Shown here: one piece after another, positions 25,201 to 36,466 of the stretch
Numbering within the stretch: the stretch's first letter is position 1
How the letters are laid out: each line of letters opens with the position of its first letter
DNA from: Perkinsus olseni
Lineage: Eukaryota; Perkinsozoa; Perkinsida
Length of the DNA: 63,848 bases
Assembly: GCA_013115125.1 (NCBI GenBank)
Contig: JABANN010000132.1
Coordinates: 1 to 63,848, forward strand
Direction of reading: 5' to 3'
The notes under the pieces: generated by a model
Databases searched by the model: none
Told to the model about the DNA's origin: nothing
What the model saw: only the letters and a program-made list of their open reading frames with translations
Program-made: the position numbers and the translations under genes

Positions 25201-28018
25201 TGCCAGCAGAGGGCGCTGGCCCCGGTGATGGGGACATGGACAGTATCACCGCTGTTGCGGCTGTCACCGAGGCTTCCTCCTCCGCCCATGATACGCCGAA
25301 CGACATACTCCGCTAGGGTGATGTCTGATGCGTGGGTCTTATCTTGAGGGTTTCTGTCGGAGTACATCCCGAACGTGTGGGGCTTGGGATGGCTAGCATA
25401 CTTCTCAGCCTGTCCAACCATGTAGACCATGGCCGGCAGAGACTGGCTGTCGCCCTCCTCCCACGAGTACTGCTGCAGCCGCTTCACGTGGTCTATGTTG
25501 TTCGAGGCAGGCACTATCATATCTAACGGCATTCGAGTGCACCGCGACAGAGAGGGCGAGCTGCTGAGGGGGTGGCAAGAAGCGTAGTGCTCGTCGATGA
25601 AGGTGTCCTGGAAGAACTCCGTCTGCGTGAGGACAGCGTAGCCGACTTTAACAGCCCATTTGGTACACACTCGAGCAGCCTTGAGCAGAAATCGATCAGC
25701 TGATCGATGGCCGACCGTCTTCAAGCAGAGCGACGCCAGCCTAGAGTTGCTGCCCCCCTTGATGACCATATTAACGCTGCGAAGGGGTACGCGGCCCTCC
25801 ATCGGGGGGTTGTCGTTCGGAACGATCTGAGAGGAGGAAGTGGAAAAATCCGCGGGCCTCGACGGTACCAACCTTCCATTGCTGAGCCACGCCAACAACA
25901 TGAGTCATATGCTGGGCATGCGCCACGCTGAGGACGTCCATGCCGGCCAGTACCACTCCTCCCGCTGCACTAGCGGCCAGCTCGAGGTTGTGCTTCGGCA
26001 CGTGTACGCAGACGCTTACACCAGCTTCCATGAGAGCATCCAACGCCCGCCTGACACACGAACGATGAAGCAACGAGCGAGGAACGATTCACTCACCTCG
26101 TAACTCGTCCGCCGCAAAGCAGGATCTCTACCGGCGTAGCGGGGCCCCCTAGGGACACTATCTTCCTCACCACAATGTCGATGTAGCTTTGCTCCTGGGC
26201 ACGAAGGAAGTCCATGGGGATATAGCCGGACTTGTTGGGAGCCTCGAACTCAATCGAGCCCTCGATGCACAGGATACCAGCATTGGCTCGCCATAAGGGC
26301 ATCTCAGAGTTCGCTACGTTGTGGTGGAACATGGCTCCTCTTAAATAATAGCTAGGCTCCAGAGAAGGAGTAGTCGTCCCGGAGTCGTAGTCGCTTCCCG
26401 TCAGTGTCCGGACTTTCACCAGCTTCAGAATGTTCATGTTGTTCTCACCGCAGCCACCGGGCCCGCCACCCCCACCTTCAGCCAGCGGCAGGAGCTTGTC
26501 CTGAATGCCCTCTACTGCCTGCCACGCGAGAGCCATGGTGACCTCGTAGTTGTCATCTGTAAAGTACTCTCCCATGCACGCCTTGCAGCACTCTTTCACA
26601 GTCCACTTCCAATGCTCCAGCATCGCATGCCTCAGCTCTCCACGCTGAGCATCCCCCCTACTCGAAGGGGTGGCTGCTGCCTCCCCCTCAGCAATGGAGT
26701 CCTCCGCCTCCTGCGTCCCCGAGCCATGAACGCGAGTCTCCGATACGCTTCTCTGTGGCGCTTCCAGATCAATCTCCTTGAGGCCGGCAAAATCATCGCG
26801 ACCTTCGAAGAGATTCTCTAGCGGCCTGCTCAACGCCTGCTGGTCCGCTGCTGGGGCCGAGCGAACCGAGAAGGTGGTGAGGGCATGAGCCCAAATTGAA
26901 GCTGACACCTCGGTATCGTCGACCCTTGCCGAGTTCTCACTCCTAGCATCGCTCTCTTCCCCTTCACTAACGGAGAACTCCGCGCTGTGCAGACCGAGGT
27001 TGCTGCTGAGTTGTCTCTTCCTGCCAGTGCTCTCAGAAGCATCCGAACCTCTAGACTCCCCCAGCCTTGCCATGGTCGTGCTCCAAGCACGCTCCCTTGC
27101 CCGAGAACTGTACGACAAGGGGCTCCTGGGCGACGACACTAGAGTGTCAAGAGGCAACATCATCTGCAGAGCAACTCCCTCCTCGCCTCTAGCCAGTAGC
27201 CGTTGAGCGTCCGGGGAGTGCTGTAGCATCGCCGCGTGGCAGTGGTCACAGACACGGTGCTGGCCCTCGATGAAGTGGTTGCTACACCGGTAACAGAAGA
27301 TACGACCGCATATCCGGCAGTGATGTTTCCGACGGAAAGCGTGGAAGGTCCTCGAACAGCCAAAACAGGCGGTGCATTTCTCGTCCGGCATCCAGAGGCT
27401 CCGCTGGTCCCCACCGTCGAGTACGGGGCGGCTGCGATAAGGCGGGCTGTTGCATATATCATGATGAGCCTCCGATAGCTGGTGGCTGCTACTGGAGATA
27501 GAGCTCTCCGCAGCAGCTGGAACAGCCCGGCCGAACGAGCTCCTTCTCGACCTCCGTCCCTGCGGCGTGCCGACCACACCAAGCACAGAGCGCGCCGTCC
27601 GCTTCCACCAGGTATTGAGGCGCCCCCCAAGAGTGTGGTCGCTTCCAACATCAGAGTCCTGGTCACTGGCGACCTCGCTGCCCTCATTGGTGTCATCGGG
27701 GATCGGTGATAGAGTTAGATGGTTGGCCTCCGTGATCACCGGCGGAGGGGCCTGCATTCTCCTCGACACCAGTCCGGTGATATGTGGCGCTGAAGAGGAG
27801 GTGCTGATACCTCGAGGAAGGCCACCACTGCCCCGGTATGGGGTCTCCTTCAAGTTCCCTTCCGCATCGTAGATCCTCACGTCCACCGATGGTGACCCGC
27901 TGCCGTGCCCTGAGCCGCTACCGCCACCGTCATCAGAGTCGGCCATGCTACCGACAAGCACGCTATTCAACCCGAATGACCGCTCCTCCGTGACCCCATA
28001 ACCAACACGGACCAACAT
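22282..28018 (-). CDS. FAB1: PIKfyve/Fab1 phosphatidylinositol 3-phosphate 5-kinase
   Basis: Four exons join in frame: 28018-26097, 26050-25873, 25826-22496, 22406-22282 (1851 residues, near the family's usual size). Introns are 46, 46 and 89 nt. Domains in order: FYVE zinc finger near residues 209-260 (WMPD, RKHHCR, paired cysteines) for PI3P binding; a CCT/TCP1-like domain in the next part, including VHVPKHNLELAASA; the lipid kinase domain at the C-terminus with the IFKALK lysine, DLKG, VDYSLLL and GMIDYFRPYTWEKQLE; and a final strand PTVIHPEDYAKRFGRA. It makes PI(3,5)P2 on endosomes. The last exon is short and easily missed. The start lies 27 bp after the SF3B3 stop. An ATG at 27946 is an alternative start. 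Confidence 0.93.
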
Positions 28019-28045
28019 GCTCGGTTTAGACCGCAACTAAAAACG
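28019..28045 (-). promoter_or_regulatory. 27-bp spacer with acceptor-like site
   Basis: This is all that separates the SF3B3 stop (28048-28046) from the PIKfyve ATG (28018). On the minus strand it reads CGTTTTTAG and then 18 nt. TTTTTAG has the form of a 3' splice site, with AG at 28038-28037. It is too short for an ordinary promoter, so the two genes may share one precursor that is cut by spliced-leader trans-splicing. Confidence 0.5.
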
Positions 28046-31000
28046 TCAAATTCGGAAGGCGGCGGTGGCCATAACCCCCCGGAGGTTGTCCAAGGAGGCC
28101 GCTATCTGATCAGCAACGCTCTGAGGTTCGCCTTCTGGGAGCATCCCTGCTTCGAGGAGGGCTCGCTGGACGCTGGGATTCAGGCTTGAGCCGTCAAGGC
28201 CGATCAACTGAGGGGTCACTATCAGAGCTCAGCAGGCCACGGACTGTCCTACTTGCTCGCACATATCACCGTCGATGACCCCAGCAGAGGGAGGCTGCAG
28301 CGGTTGCCGTTGACTCGGTCGGGTTGGACACACACAAGAGCGGAAGAGCCCTTCCAGGTACTGAGGACGGAGGAGCTCTAAGAGACGAGTGCTACTGCCA
28401 TGGGGTGGCCCTACCGAAAGGAACTGCGGAGAGTCGGCAAAGGACTCGATGTTGCCAGCCTGCGCCTGCTGCTTCCACGGACCACCGCTCATCGCCCCTC
28501 CGTGGTCCGGCAGCGGCACCAACACCCCTATGCTCCCTCGGACCTGACGCGGACAGGGTCTGTTAGGTAACGAGGGAGAGCAGCCATAATACAGTAGCGT
28601 AGACGACGCATTGTGGCAGGGCCCCGAGTAGGGAGGTCTCCACAGCGCACAGGGCTGTCGGGATATCACAACCTAACGTGATGTGGGCCAGGGGTTCGAA
28701 CTGAGAGACGAAAGCAGCAGCAAGCATGAAGGACTGCAGGAGGAGAAGGCACACGTACGCAAGCCGAGATCTCGAGGGGCATCCGCATGGGGTAGCCTGC
28801 AAGGTCGCTCTTCTCGTCAGCGGCGATGTGCCCAGGCACCCGCATGGTCGTCAGGCCTCCCCGCTTGTCACCCACAATGACCGTGTCCCGGTCGAACACA
28901 CATGCTGCGGCGAACTGAGCCCCCAGTTGGCCTCCGAACTCTCGGCATAGCGGCTGGATGGACCAATCCCGCGTCCTGCACGCACCAACCGTGATGACTC
29001 AGCAACGCGATATGGGAAAATTTTCGGGACTCCTAGACGAGAAGAGTAAGAGAGCAAAAATGCGGATACAAAAAAGAGACGGGTCTTTGACGTAGAAAAC
29101 TCTCGCTAGGTCTCTGAACTCTCTCACCTGATCCCATGCAGTTGCAGACCCCCTCGAGACCGTGCGGCCGAGTACACCCGGTCCGGACACTTGTCGTCAT
29201 GCTCGCAATGCAGCCAGATCGGCGGCTCTGTCTTGATCCAGGACTGCCGCGTCACCTGCAGTCGATCTCGGAAGTTGTACCTAGGCGATCCACATCCCTT
29301 AAGAACACCACAGGGGAGGCATCTTACAGCGCTACAGTGCCGTTGGCCAGACTGACCAGCAGGCCAGCGCCGTCGCCGTGCCCGGTCATGGTGATGATCG
29401 CTGCCTCCGTCGGCTGCTCCTTGGCCAGTTGCACCTCATACCGGCGATGTGTCATCGGGGCCGGCTCGAGCTCGAAGTAGGTGTACCTGAGACGCTGGTT
29501 CTGGTAGCAGTCTCGACGGCAGGGGCACCGACAATCGTATTGAGTAGCTGTCCGCCTCGCCCTCCTCGGTCCCTCTGCGGTGTATGCCCACTGCTAGCAC
29601 TGGAGGCTGCTGGGACACTAGGGCGGTCTTGGACACTACTGGACAGATGCAGAGGCACTCCTCGTTAGAGGCGAACTTGAGGGTCGCCAGCATAGTGAAC
29701 GTCCGCCCTCCCACGAGATGCAGTACGGAGCCTCCTTCGTCTGCCGTACCTGGCAGCAGGGAGTGAGCATCGCCGAGAATCGGTGACCCCTTCCCTCACC
29801 CTTAGCAGCAGAGTTCCTGGCCAGGACAGCTATAACGAACTCCCCAGGCTCCCCCTCTGGATGGGAGTCCAGCACGACTATCCTACGACCTGTCCTGCCC
29901 AGGGTAACCGGCTTGAGCAGGTCATGGAAGCCAACCCAGTGGCCGTCCAGAGGGAGCAGCAGGCTGCCCAGCACCATCGATGAGGACCCCGCGTCTTGGT
30001 CGCAGATGTAGACCACACCCCCTGTGGGGCATGCCTCCGTTACGTAAGGGGCCAGGAAGACGGGTACATCCACCCCGCAGCCGGTGGTCGGGACACACCA
30101 GTCCTCGCCAGGGCTTGCGGCGGCGCGACAGATGAACAGACTAGCGCCTAGTGCCACGGTCGTCTCGTCCGGCAACGTTGTGATCTGCCGCACTGGCTTA
30201 GGGCCGAGGAACCGCGACCGCTGCCTCCCTAGAGAGCCAACATCGGGGTCCACTGAGTACTTCATAAGGACACCGTTGGTAAGGCCAAGATAAAGAGAGT
30301 GCAGCCCTCCCATGCAGTTGATGTGGAGGCTCTCCACTGTACTGCTGACGTTGGCTACAGTGAGGGCCTGGAAGGAGAGCTGGCCTCCGGCTCCCTGCTG
30401 TTGCTCTTCGTAACGATACAGGGCCACCTTGCTGCCCCTCGTACATAAGGCAACCAGTCCATTGGCCGCGGACACGGTCATGATCTCGGTATCGGTATCG
30501 AAGCTGCCAACCTCATTAACTAAGCCCGGAGCGTCTACAGCCAGGCCTACCACTCGACCGCGATGGCGCACTTCGCCGTCCGCCAGGGCGACCAGGATGA
30601 GAGAGCCACCATCCCAGCAGGCAGCGGCGATACGGCAGCCTCGAGGAGGGTGCCAGTCGCCGCCCCTGGGCACCAGCTTACACTCAGCAGGGGTGACCTG
30701 TACCCCTTGACAGGCGAAGACGGTCGGCAGGCCGGTGACGAACTCCGCCTCGCCTGGCGGCACCTCGGCTACCCCGGAGCTGGTCAGCTGCAGGACTAGC
30801 GTGACGTCGACGAAGGAGATGAGCATGTACTTGGTACGGACCTCGTCCTCGATCGTGAATATAGCTGTAGCCCGGCCAGGCAGCGGGGTGGACCCCAGCT
30901 TGAGCATACCCACACCGTACCTAGGAGGGGCGATGAAGAGAGGAAGCTCCAGTGTGAAGTAGAACTCACCCTAAGGCTCGGAGTTGGGAGTGTTGACCTC

Positions 31001-32912
31001 GACCAGAGAGGACAAGGCACGCTGGCTGGCAGTGGCCAGGTGCAACGCCGTTGCTGCCGTTGGGGGAGCCAATGGCCGTGGTACCATCCGGAAGGGCCGT
31101 CTGACTTGTCGCTTGCCGGTCCAGCATCGATACCATCTGTTGCGCTATTCGTGTACTCGGTCACAACTAGTGGGTACGGCCTTACCTTGAGGTCAGTGAT
31201 GGGCCCTAGCGACGCCATCTCCTCGTCCTGATTCTCAATAGCGTACTCCGGTGGTATTTCCCCGGTCACTGGGTTCAGCAGTCGCAACAGCTGCGGTCCA
31301 TCACCACAAAGAGCCACTGCCGAGTCCAGTGTTGGCACCCAGGTCATCATTCGAACTGGCTGGGTAGCGTCCAGGGCCATCACGGCGCTAGACAGACCTT
31401 CAGAACTCGAGTAAATGTGGACCGCTCCGCTCGTTAAAACACACATAAAGCCATCACGGAAGGCCAACAGAGCCGTAGCTGAGGCACCCGTTGGTAGGGG
31501 AATGATAGTCGGGTCGGACTCTGGCGTGGCGAAGTCAACGATGACCAGTGCGGAGCCAGTAGTAGCCACCGCACACCTACCATCCGCGACCTGAAACGAA
31601 TAAACTCCGCTCCGCCGTCCCTGCCGAGCCGCCCACTCACCGGCTCACAGAAGGCCGAGTCCTGGACGGAGCGAGCTGTCACGCTTTGTGACTGATCCGC
31701 ATCCCACATGTATCTTGCGTGAGTTACTGCGAAGTCTCCATGCCATCACCGCCTACCTCACTACACCCTCCTCTATTCGTTCCGAGCCATCCGTAGCTTG
31801 CCACTTTGCCAGACAGGCCAGGCCAGACGCTCCCGCCAACGGCTTTGCATCGAACACCACCAAATTGGACTCTGAAAATGGCCCACCCACATTTTCTCAG
31901 TATCCCCGTCCGAGCCCCTCTGCTGTGCGCCAACGCACACACTTCGCGTGCTCTCCAGACGATACAAGCGCAGGTCGGCCCGGTACTACGATCGGCTATT
32001 TTGTCCATCCTGACGAGCTCCTCGGTTTTCCCGTGAGCCTCTCCGTAGATGCCCATACTCTCATCCTCCCCTTCCGCAGCAGTACCACCAGTGGGGGCGT
32101 AGAAGACCAAATGCCCCACAGTGTCCAGGGTGGCGAAGGATCGGCCACCCTCTGCTGCGGCGAAGGGAAAGACGTACCTGAAGAAGCATATCCTACTCGA
32201 AGATGACAGCGAGGATGACACGTGACCGGCTTGGCGGCCAACGGTTCCCACCCATCGACCCGGAGTACACGATCGCTAGAGACCCCCTCGAAGACAGTCA
32301 TTGGCCATGGACACAACCCTTCCATGCATTTACTCCAATTTCACTGGGGGGTGTCCCAACGATCCAGTCTGTACTGTAAATTCCGTTCCTCTTGGGCGTT
32401 AGTAGAGCCGTGAACGACCCTCTAAGGTGATACAGGAGGAATGCCTTACATTGGTGCCGTGAGTTGGTCCTGCAAGGCGGACCCCATCCCCGTGGCGACT
32501 TGATTCGGCCGTGAAGCTCTGAACTCCACCACCATCAGCACACAGGAGGACTCCGTGACAATCCGTAGGCCCACTACGGTCCCACACACACATAAAGCCA
32601 GAATAAGATCATCTCCACTGCATGAGAGATGCCGCACCTGTAAGACGCTGGATACTATGTCCGACCAACCTCCCTGCCCTGTACTACCTCCGAGCTCAGA
32701 TCCCTGACCGACGCCCTGACGAGCTTGGTCTCGTCTAAGCTGGCGAGCGTTCCTGCGGCGGAATTGGCAGCATCATCGCCCTCATCAGTCGACCGTGTAG
32801 GTGTCTTCCAGTACTCCACTCGACTCCCCTTGGCTACCACTACAGCACTCTGCCCTACTGCGCACAGGGAGGTGACCAGGGAGGAGTCCAGTAGTGTTAA
32901 CTTGTAGAACAT
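28046..32912 (-). CDS. SF3B3: Splicing factor 3B subunit 3 (SF3b130/RSE1)
   Basis: About 14 exons with mostly 40-55 nt introns. It starts MFYKLTLLDSSLVTS (exon 1 32912-32688; exon 2 32637-32450). Blocks that match SF3B3 run in order: CLVLSGRGQHSQLRAL, YMLISFVDVTLVLQL, LYLGLTNGVLMKYSVD, RSRFLGPKPV, YTYFELEP, VRGSIGVLVPLP, VIDGDMCEQ, and a final helix ending NLRGVMATAAFRI. These are parts of three beta-propellers that scaffold the SF3b complex of the U2 snRNP at the branch point. The stretch about 31880-32440 could not be joined with confidence. The length suits the family (about 1200 residues). Confidence 0.88.
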
Positions 32913-33211
32913 TATACAGCCACCAACGAGGAGGAGGGGGGGAGACCACCTCTACTGGAACAGCCGGTGGGGATTCACTACAGCACAACAGTAAGCGTAA
33001 GATGGAAAGGTATATTGAGACTGACTGTCATACACCTAAACGGAGCCAACCTCCCTATAAAAGGGCCGGCTGGGCTTATCCCGCGGCGTCGTGAGCGAGG
33101 ATCGGTGATGATCCCCCAAGGAGAAAATGGACGACCCATCGTGTAATACTACGGCTATTAACAATCTCTTTAATGTACTTGTTGGGCCGAGTAAAAAATC
33201 GGAATAAATAG

Positions 33212-35759
33212 TTACTTCGCTCCGCTAGCAGCAGCAGAATGATACTCTCTACTGTCGTACTCCTTCTCCTTCTTCCCTTCAGCATCACCCTCATCCATAC
33301 CATAACTTGCCCGACGCTTGTAGACCAGCATGTACACCGAGGCTGCTGTCTCCCACACGATAGGACCGAACCTCAATCCGATGTGCACTGTAGTATCGTC
33401 GAATGACACGAACCTGTCCTCAAGGCTGCCGCTGCTCCGCACGTACGAGACGTAGTGGCCGAGGTCACAGGACTGCCCCTCGTGGCAAACGACACCTACA
33501 AGCTCGTACAGGATCGGCGAACCTATCCTGTTCTCAGTAAAAGGTCGTGCGTTCAAATCCTGGCAGTAGAGGAATTTTCCGGTAGTTTTCTTGCGGCCAT
33601 CCTCAGCGAAGCGCTGAAGAACGAAGACCAGCACCGGCGGGAGCTTCTCCGATTCCAGCCAGCTCCGTCGTATGGCCGTACCATTCCTAGTAGCCCGACC
33701 ACAACCACACTTAACCTCGCCGTCCACAATACTGGGCTTACCAAACATCTCCGTCAGTGCCGAGCGGAGGTCGCCACAGTCGCACATCGGAACCGGTAGG
33801 GCCGTGAAAGCGTCGCTCGATACCAATGTACTATGGCTGCAGGTGAAGTCGGGGCAGTCTACCTGGGTCGTACACTTCGTCTCACCGCACATCATTTGCT
33901 CCAGAGAGCTTCCCTTGCCGTCATTTTCGCGAGAGAGTCCATCCAGTAACTTCAATAGGAACTCACTAGCGTCCATCTCTTGATCCAAAGGCAGCCCAAG
34001 CATCTTCAGCAGCCCCTCGGCATTCACCACCCGCGGCTCCGAGGCTGTAAGATCACTCACTATCTCCGAGAACGCCTTAGTGATGGGCCCCCTTCCGATG
34101 TCATCTAAAATGCCCGGTAGCCGGGATAGAACCTGCAACGTTGCGTTGGCATAACACAGCGTTCCCGTGTTGACCATTCCTCCCGCCTTCCTCTGCGGCG
34201 ATGCAACCCCCTCCTCATCGTACGAGGCCGGCGTATCAGTACGCAGCCTATCGGTAGTGGGCGGCACCGTCGTCGAGGCCATCGATCGATACGCTTCCGG
34301 CAACAAGTCCAACGTAGAGCCAGGCTTCCCCTTCAGCGGAGGTGCTGACGGCTCCTCGGCCATCACTGGTGAAACCTCTTCACCTTCAGAAGGAGTGAAG
34401 ACCTCCTCGGCCGGGGCCGCCGTCGACCGAGGAGACGTGCGGATCTCCGGTGGCTTCTGGGGAGGCGCTCGTGGAGGTACTCGCGGCTGTGGACGTGACA
34501 CCATGGGCGGGGAGTAGTGCAGCAAGTCTGACGAATACACCCCTCATGAAGCGACTCACTAGACGGAATATTACCACATGCCTGCCTGAGGAGGTTGATA
34601 TTCTGATCAGTGCCCAGCGTACGGACAGCCCGAAAGGCTTGCTCCAGACCACAGCGCACCAAGGTGAGCCTCAACGCCGTCATATCCTTCACGTCGAAGC
34701 AGGCGTCATACAGCTGAACAACGAGAAAGCAAATACCGCCTCGCCCCGACCACCCATCCACAAGCCACGGACCGCCGTCCCTATTACCTTCCTTATGTTC
34801 TCAGCAAAGGCCTCCCTACTACCGAACCTGAGCTCCCTCAGAGCCACCGCTGCCTTCATCCGGTTCATGCCTTGCTCTCCTCGCCGCACTGGCTTCTCAT
34901 GGCAGCTAAGGTACCGAACCAATCGTCCGGTGAACTTCACCATCGTCTCCGTATCTTCCTTAGAAATACTATCGTAGTACATGCTGACAGACCTCGGCAG
35001 ATCCTCGACCAAGGCCTCCCCTGCCCGCTCTAAGAACGGCTTAGGGAAGCGACAAGTGACTATGTCGTGATGCCGCTGCTTCTGGCAGATGTGCTCCTCC
35101 ATAGCGACCGCTAGTATCCGCATAGAGGCGATAGCCCGGTCGGGCGTGAAGAGATCATGGTAGACCCACGGAGCCAGATAGACGTTAACCTCACAGTGCT
35201 GCTGGAAGCCCGCCAAGCTCACCAGGCCTGGCGGCAAGTACTCTACCTGCCCCTCCGCAGCCGACATGGCTACGTAAGCGTAGGCATCAGAAGCTACGAG
35301 ATCGAAGTCTCGAGGAAGGTGCCGGAGAGCAGTCCGCTCAGCAATGTGAAACCACTGGCGGCGAAGGTCGTCCATAGACATAGCCCTATTGAAGGATGCG
35401 GGCTTAAGACTTGCCCCGTCATTCTTCAGGGTCAGCCTTTGATTCATCATGAACTCCCCCAGCCTGCCCTCTGGGTCTACGTTCGACAGCGTCTCCAGCA
35501 GCCACATGGCCGAGAGGTCCGATTTCCTTCCCAAAGTTGGGTTCATCATCACTCGAGCCAGCACAGCGCATAATGAGGAGATGAGCGGCAAAAGCCGAGC
35601 CGCACTCGTAGTGGATCTGACTATGTCATCAAAGTCCTCATAGATGACCCGAAGGACCCTGGCTGTTTCCGCCGGCCTAAATTGCCCTTTGAGGAGGTCC
35701 AGCAGTTCCGCATTATATTTACTCAGCAGGGGATAGACGGTTGAAGTAGGTCTTGACAT
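33212..35759 (-). CDS. Ubiquitin-specific protease with helical N-terminal region
   Basis: Three exons join in frame: 35759-34737, 34713-34560, 34527-33212 (830 residues). The first 400 residues are mostly helical without a known domain. The C-terminal half is a USP (peptidase C19) domain: Cys box NTGTLCYANATLQVLS, a zinc-ribbon-like set of cysteines (CDCGD and VKCGCG), LVFVLQRFAEDG, and His box CDLGHYVSYVR followed by FDDTTV. Catalytic Cys and His are present, so it should cleave ubiquitin from substrates. The Cys box has LCY where TCY is usual. The introns are only 23 and 32 nt. It is the first gene of the four-gene minus-strand run, and a possible small gene starts 114 bp away on the other strand. 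Confidence 0.88.
34714..34736 (-). other. 23-nt intron in the USP gene
   Basis: On the minus strand it starts GTATTTGC and ends TTGTTCAG with a pyrimidine-rich middle. The exon to its left reads ...GGRGEA and the exon to its right LYDACFD..., in different frames, so only removal of this segment connects them. It is far below the usual 41-55 nt of this window. Confidence 0.7.
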
Positions 35760-35873
35760 GCAGCTGCAGCGCGCGAAGGCGACGCCGACTTACGATAAAT
35801 TATACTGACTAACAACGCAACTTCAGTCTGATCAACAACCAGCACGCACGCGACAACAAAGCGGTCACGCGCC

Positions 35874-36170
35874 ATGAAATACCGCGCTCGCCCTAAATCT
35901 CCGCCTCGCCCACCTCATGAGGACCCGCGATTCTGGGGAGCGTCGAATGAGGGTGGTGGTCGGGATTCCCCGGTACGAATTAGTAATTGAACCTGCCATA
36001 CCCATACGCCCCACTTGCTGGTCACTCGGTATTGGTCGGGCCCTTCCCTGCTGCACACCAGAGGGTGACCCTCTCACCACCTAACTCTCGGTGTTTCAGC
36101 TATCGTTGGTGGCCAACGGTTGGTCCTGGGCCTACTTGATCCTCTTTTCACCTTTTTCCTCTCTCTGCGT
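35874..36170 (+). CDS. Possible small membrane protein, divergent from USP
   Basis: The ATG at 35874 opens a basic, Pro-rich stretch (MKYRARPKSPPRPPHEDPRF). It can splice near 35969 to an acceptor at about 36100, continuing in frame into a hydrophobic segment (WAYLILFSPFSSLC). The start is 114 bp from the divergent USP start, so the gap would act as a shared promoter. No family is recognised, and the splice choice and end are guesses. Confidence 0.3.
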
Positions 36171-36466
36171 AGCTGCATGACGTGGCTGTGCCGAAGTTTC
36201 TCTCAAGACCATCCAAGCCAATTATGGAAGATTGATTAACCTCGGTAGTTTTAAGGCTGTGTGGTCGGGTCTAACCATATCGACATCAGCTTGTCCGAAT
36301 CGTGTGAAGGGTGATAAGCTATGAGCTCGTGATGCTCGGTAATAAAGTTTGAACCGAATTTGGACTACGATCGGCGCAACACAAGCTGGACGACTTTATG
36401 ACGTCAAGTTATCACTCACAGCGTCCATACATCATGACATGGCAACAACAATGCAACTAGAGATCC

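Noticed and set aside
22461-28700. Many long plus-strand ORFs opposite PIKfyve and SF3B3
   Set aside because: They are antisense shadows of long GC-balanced coding exons and show no domain of their own.
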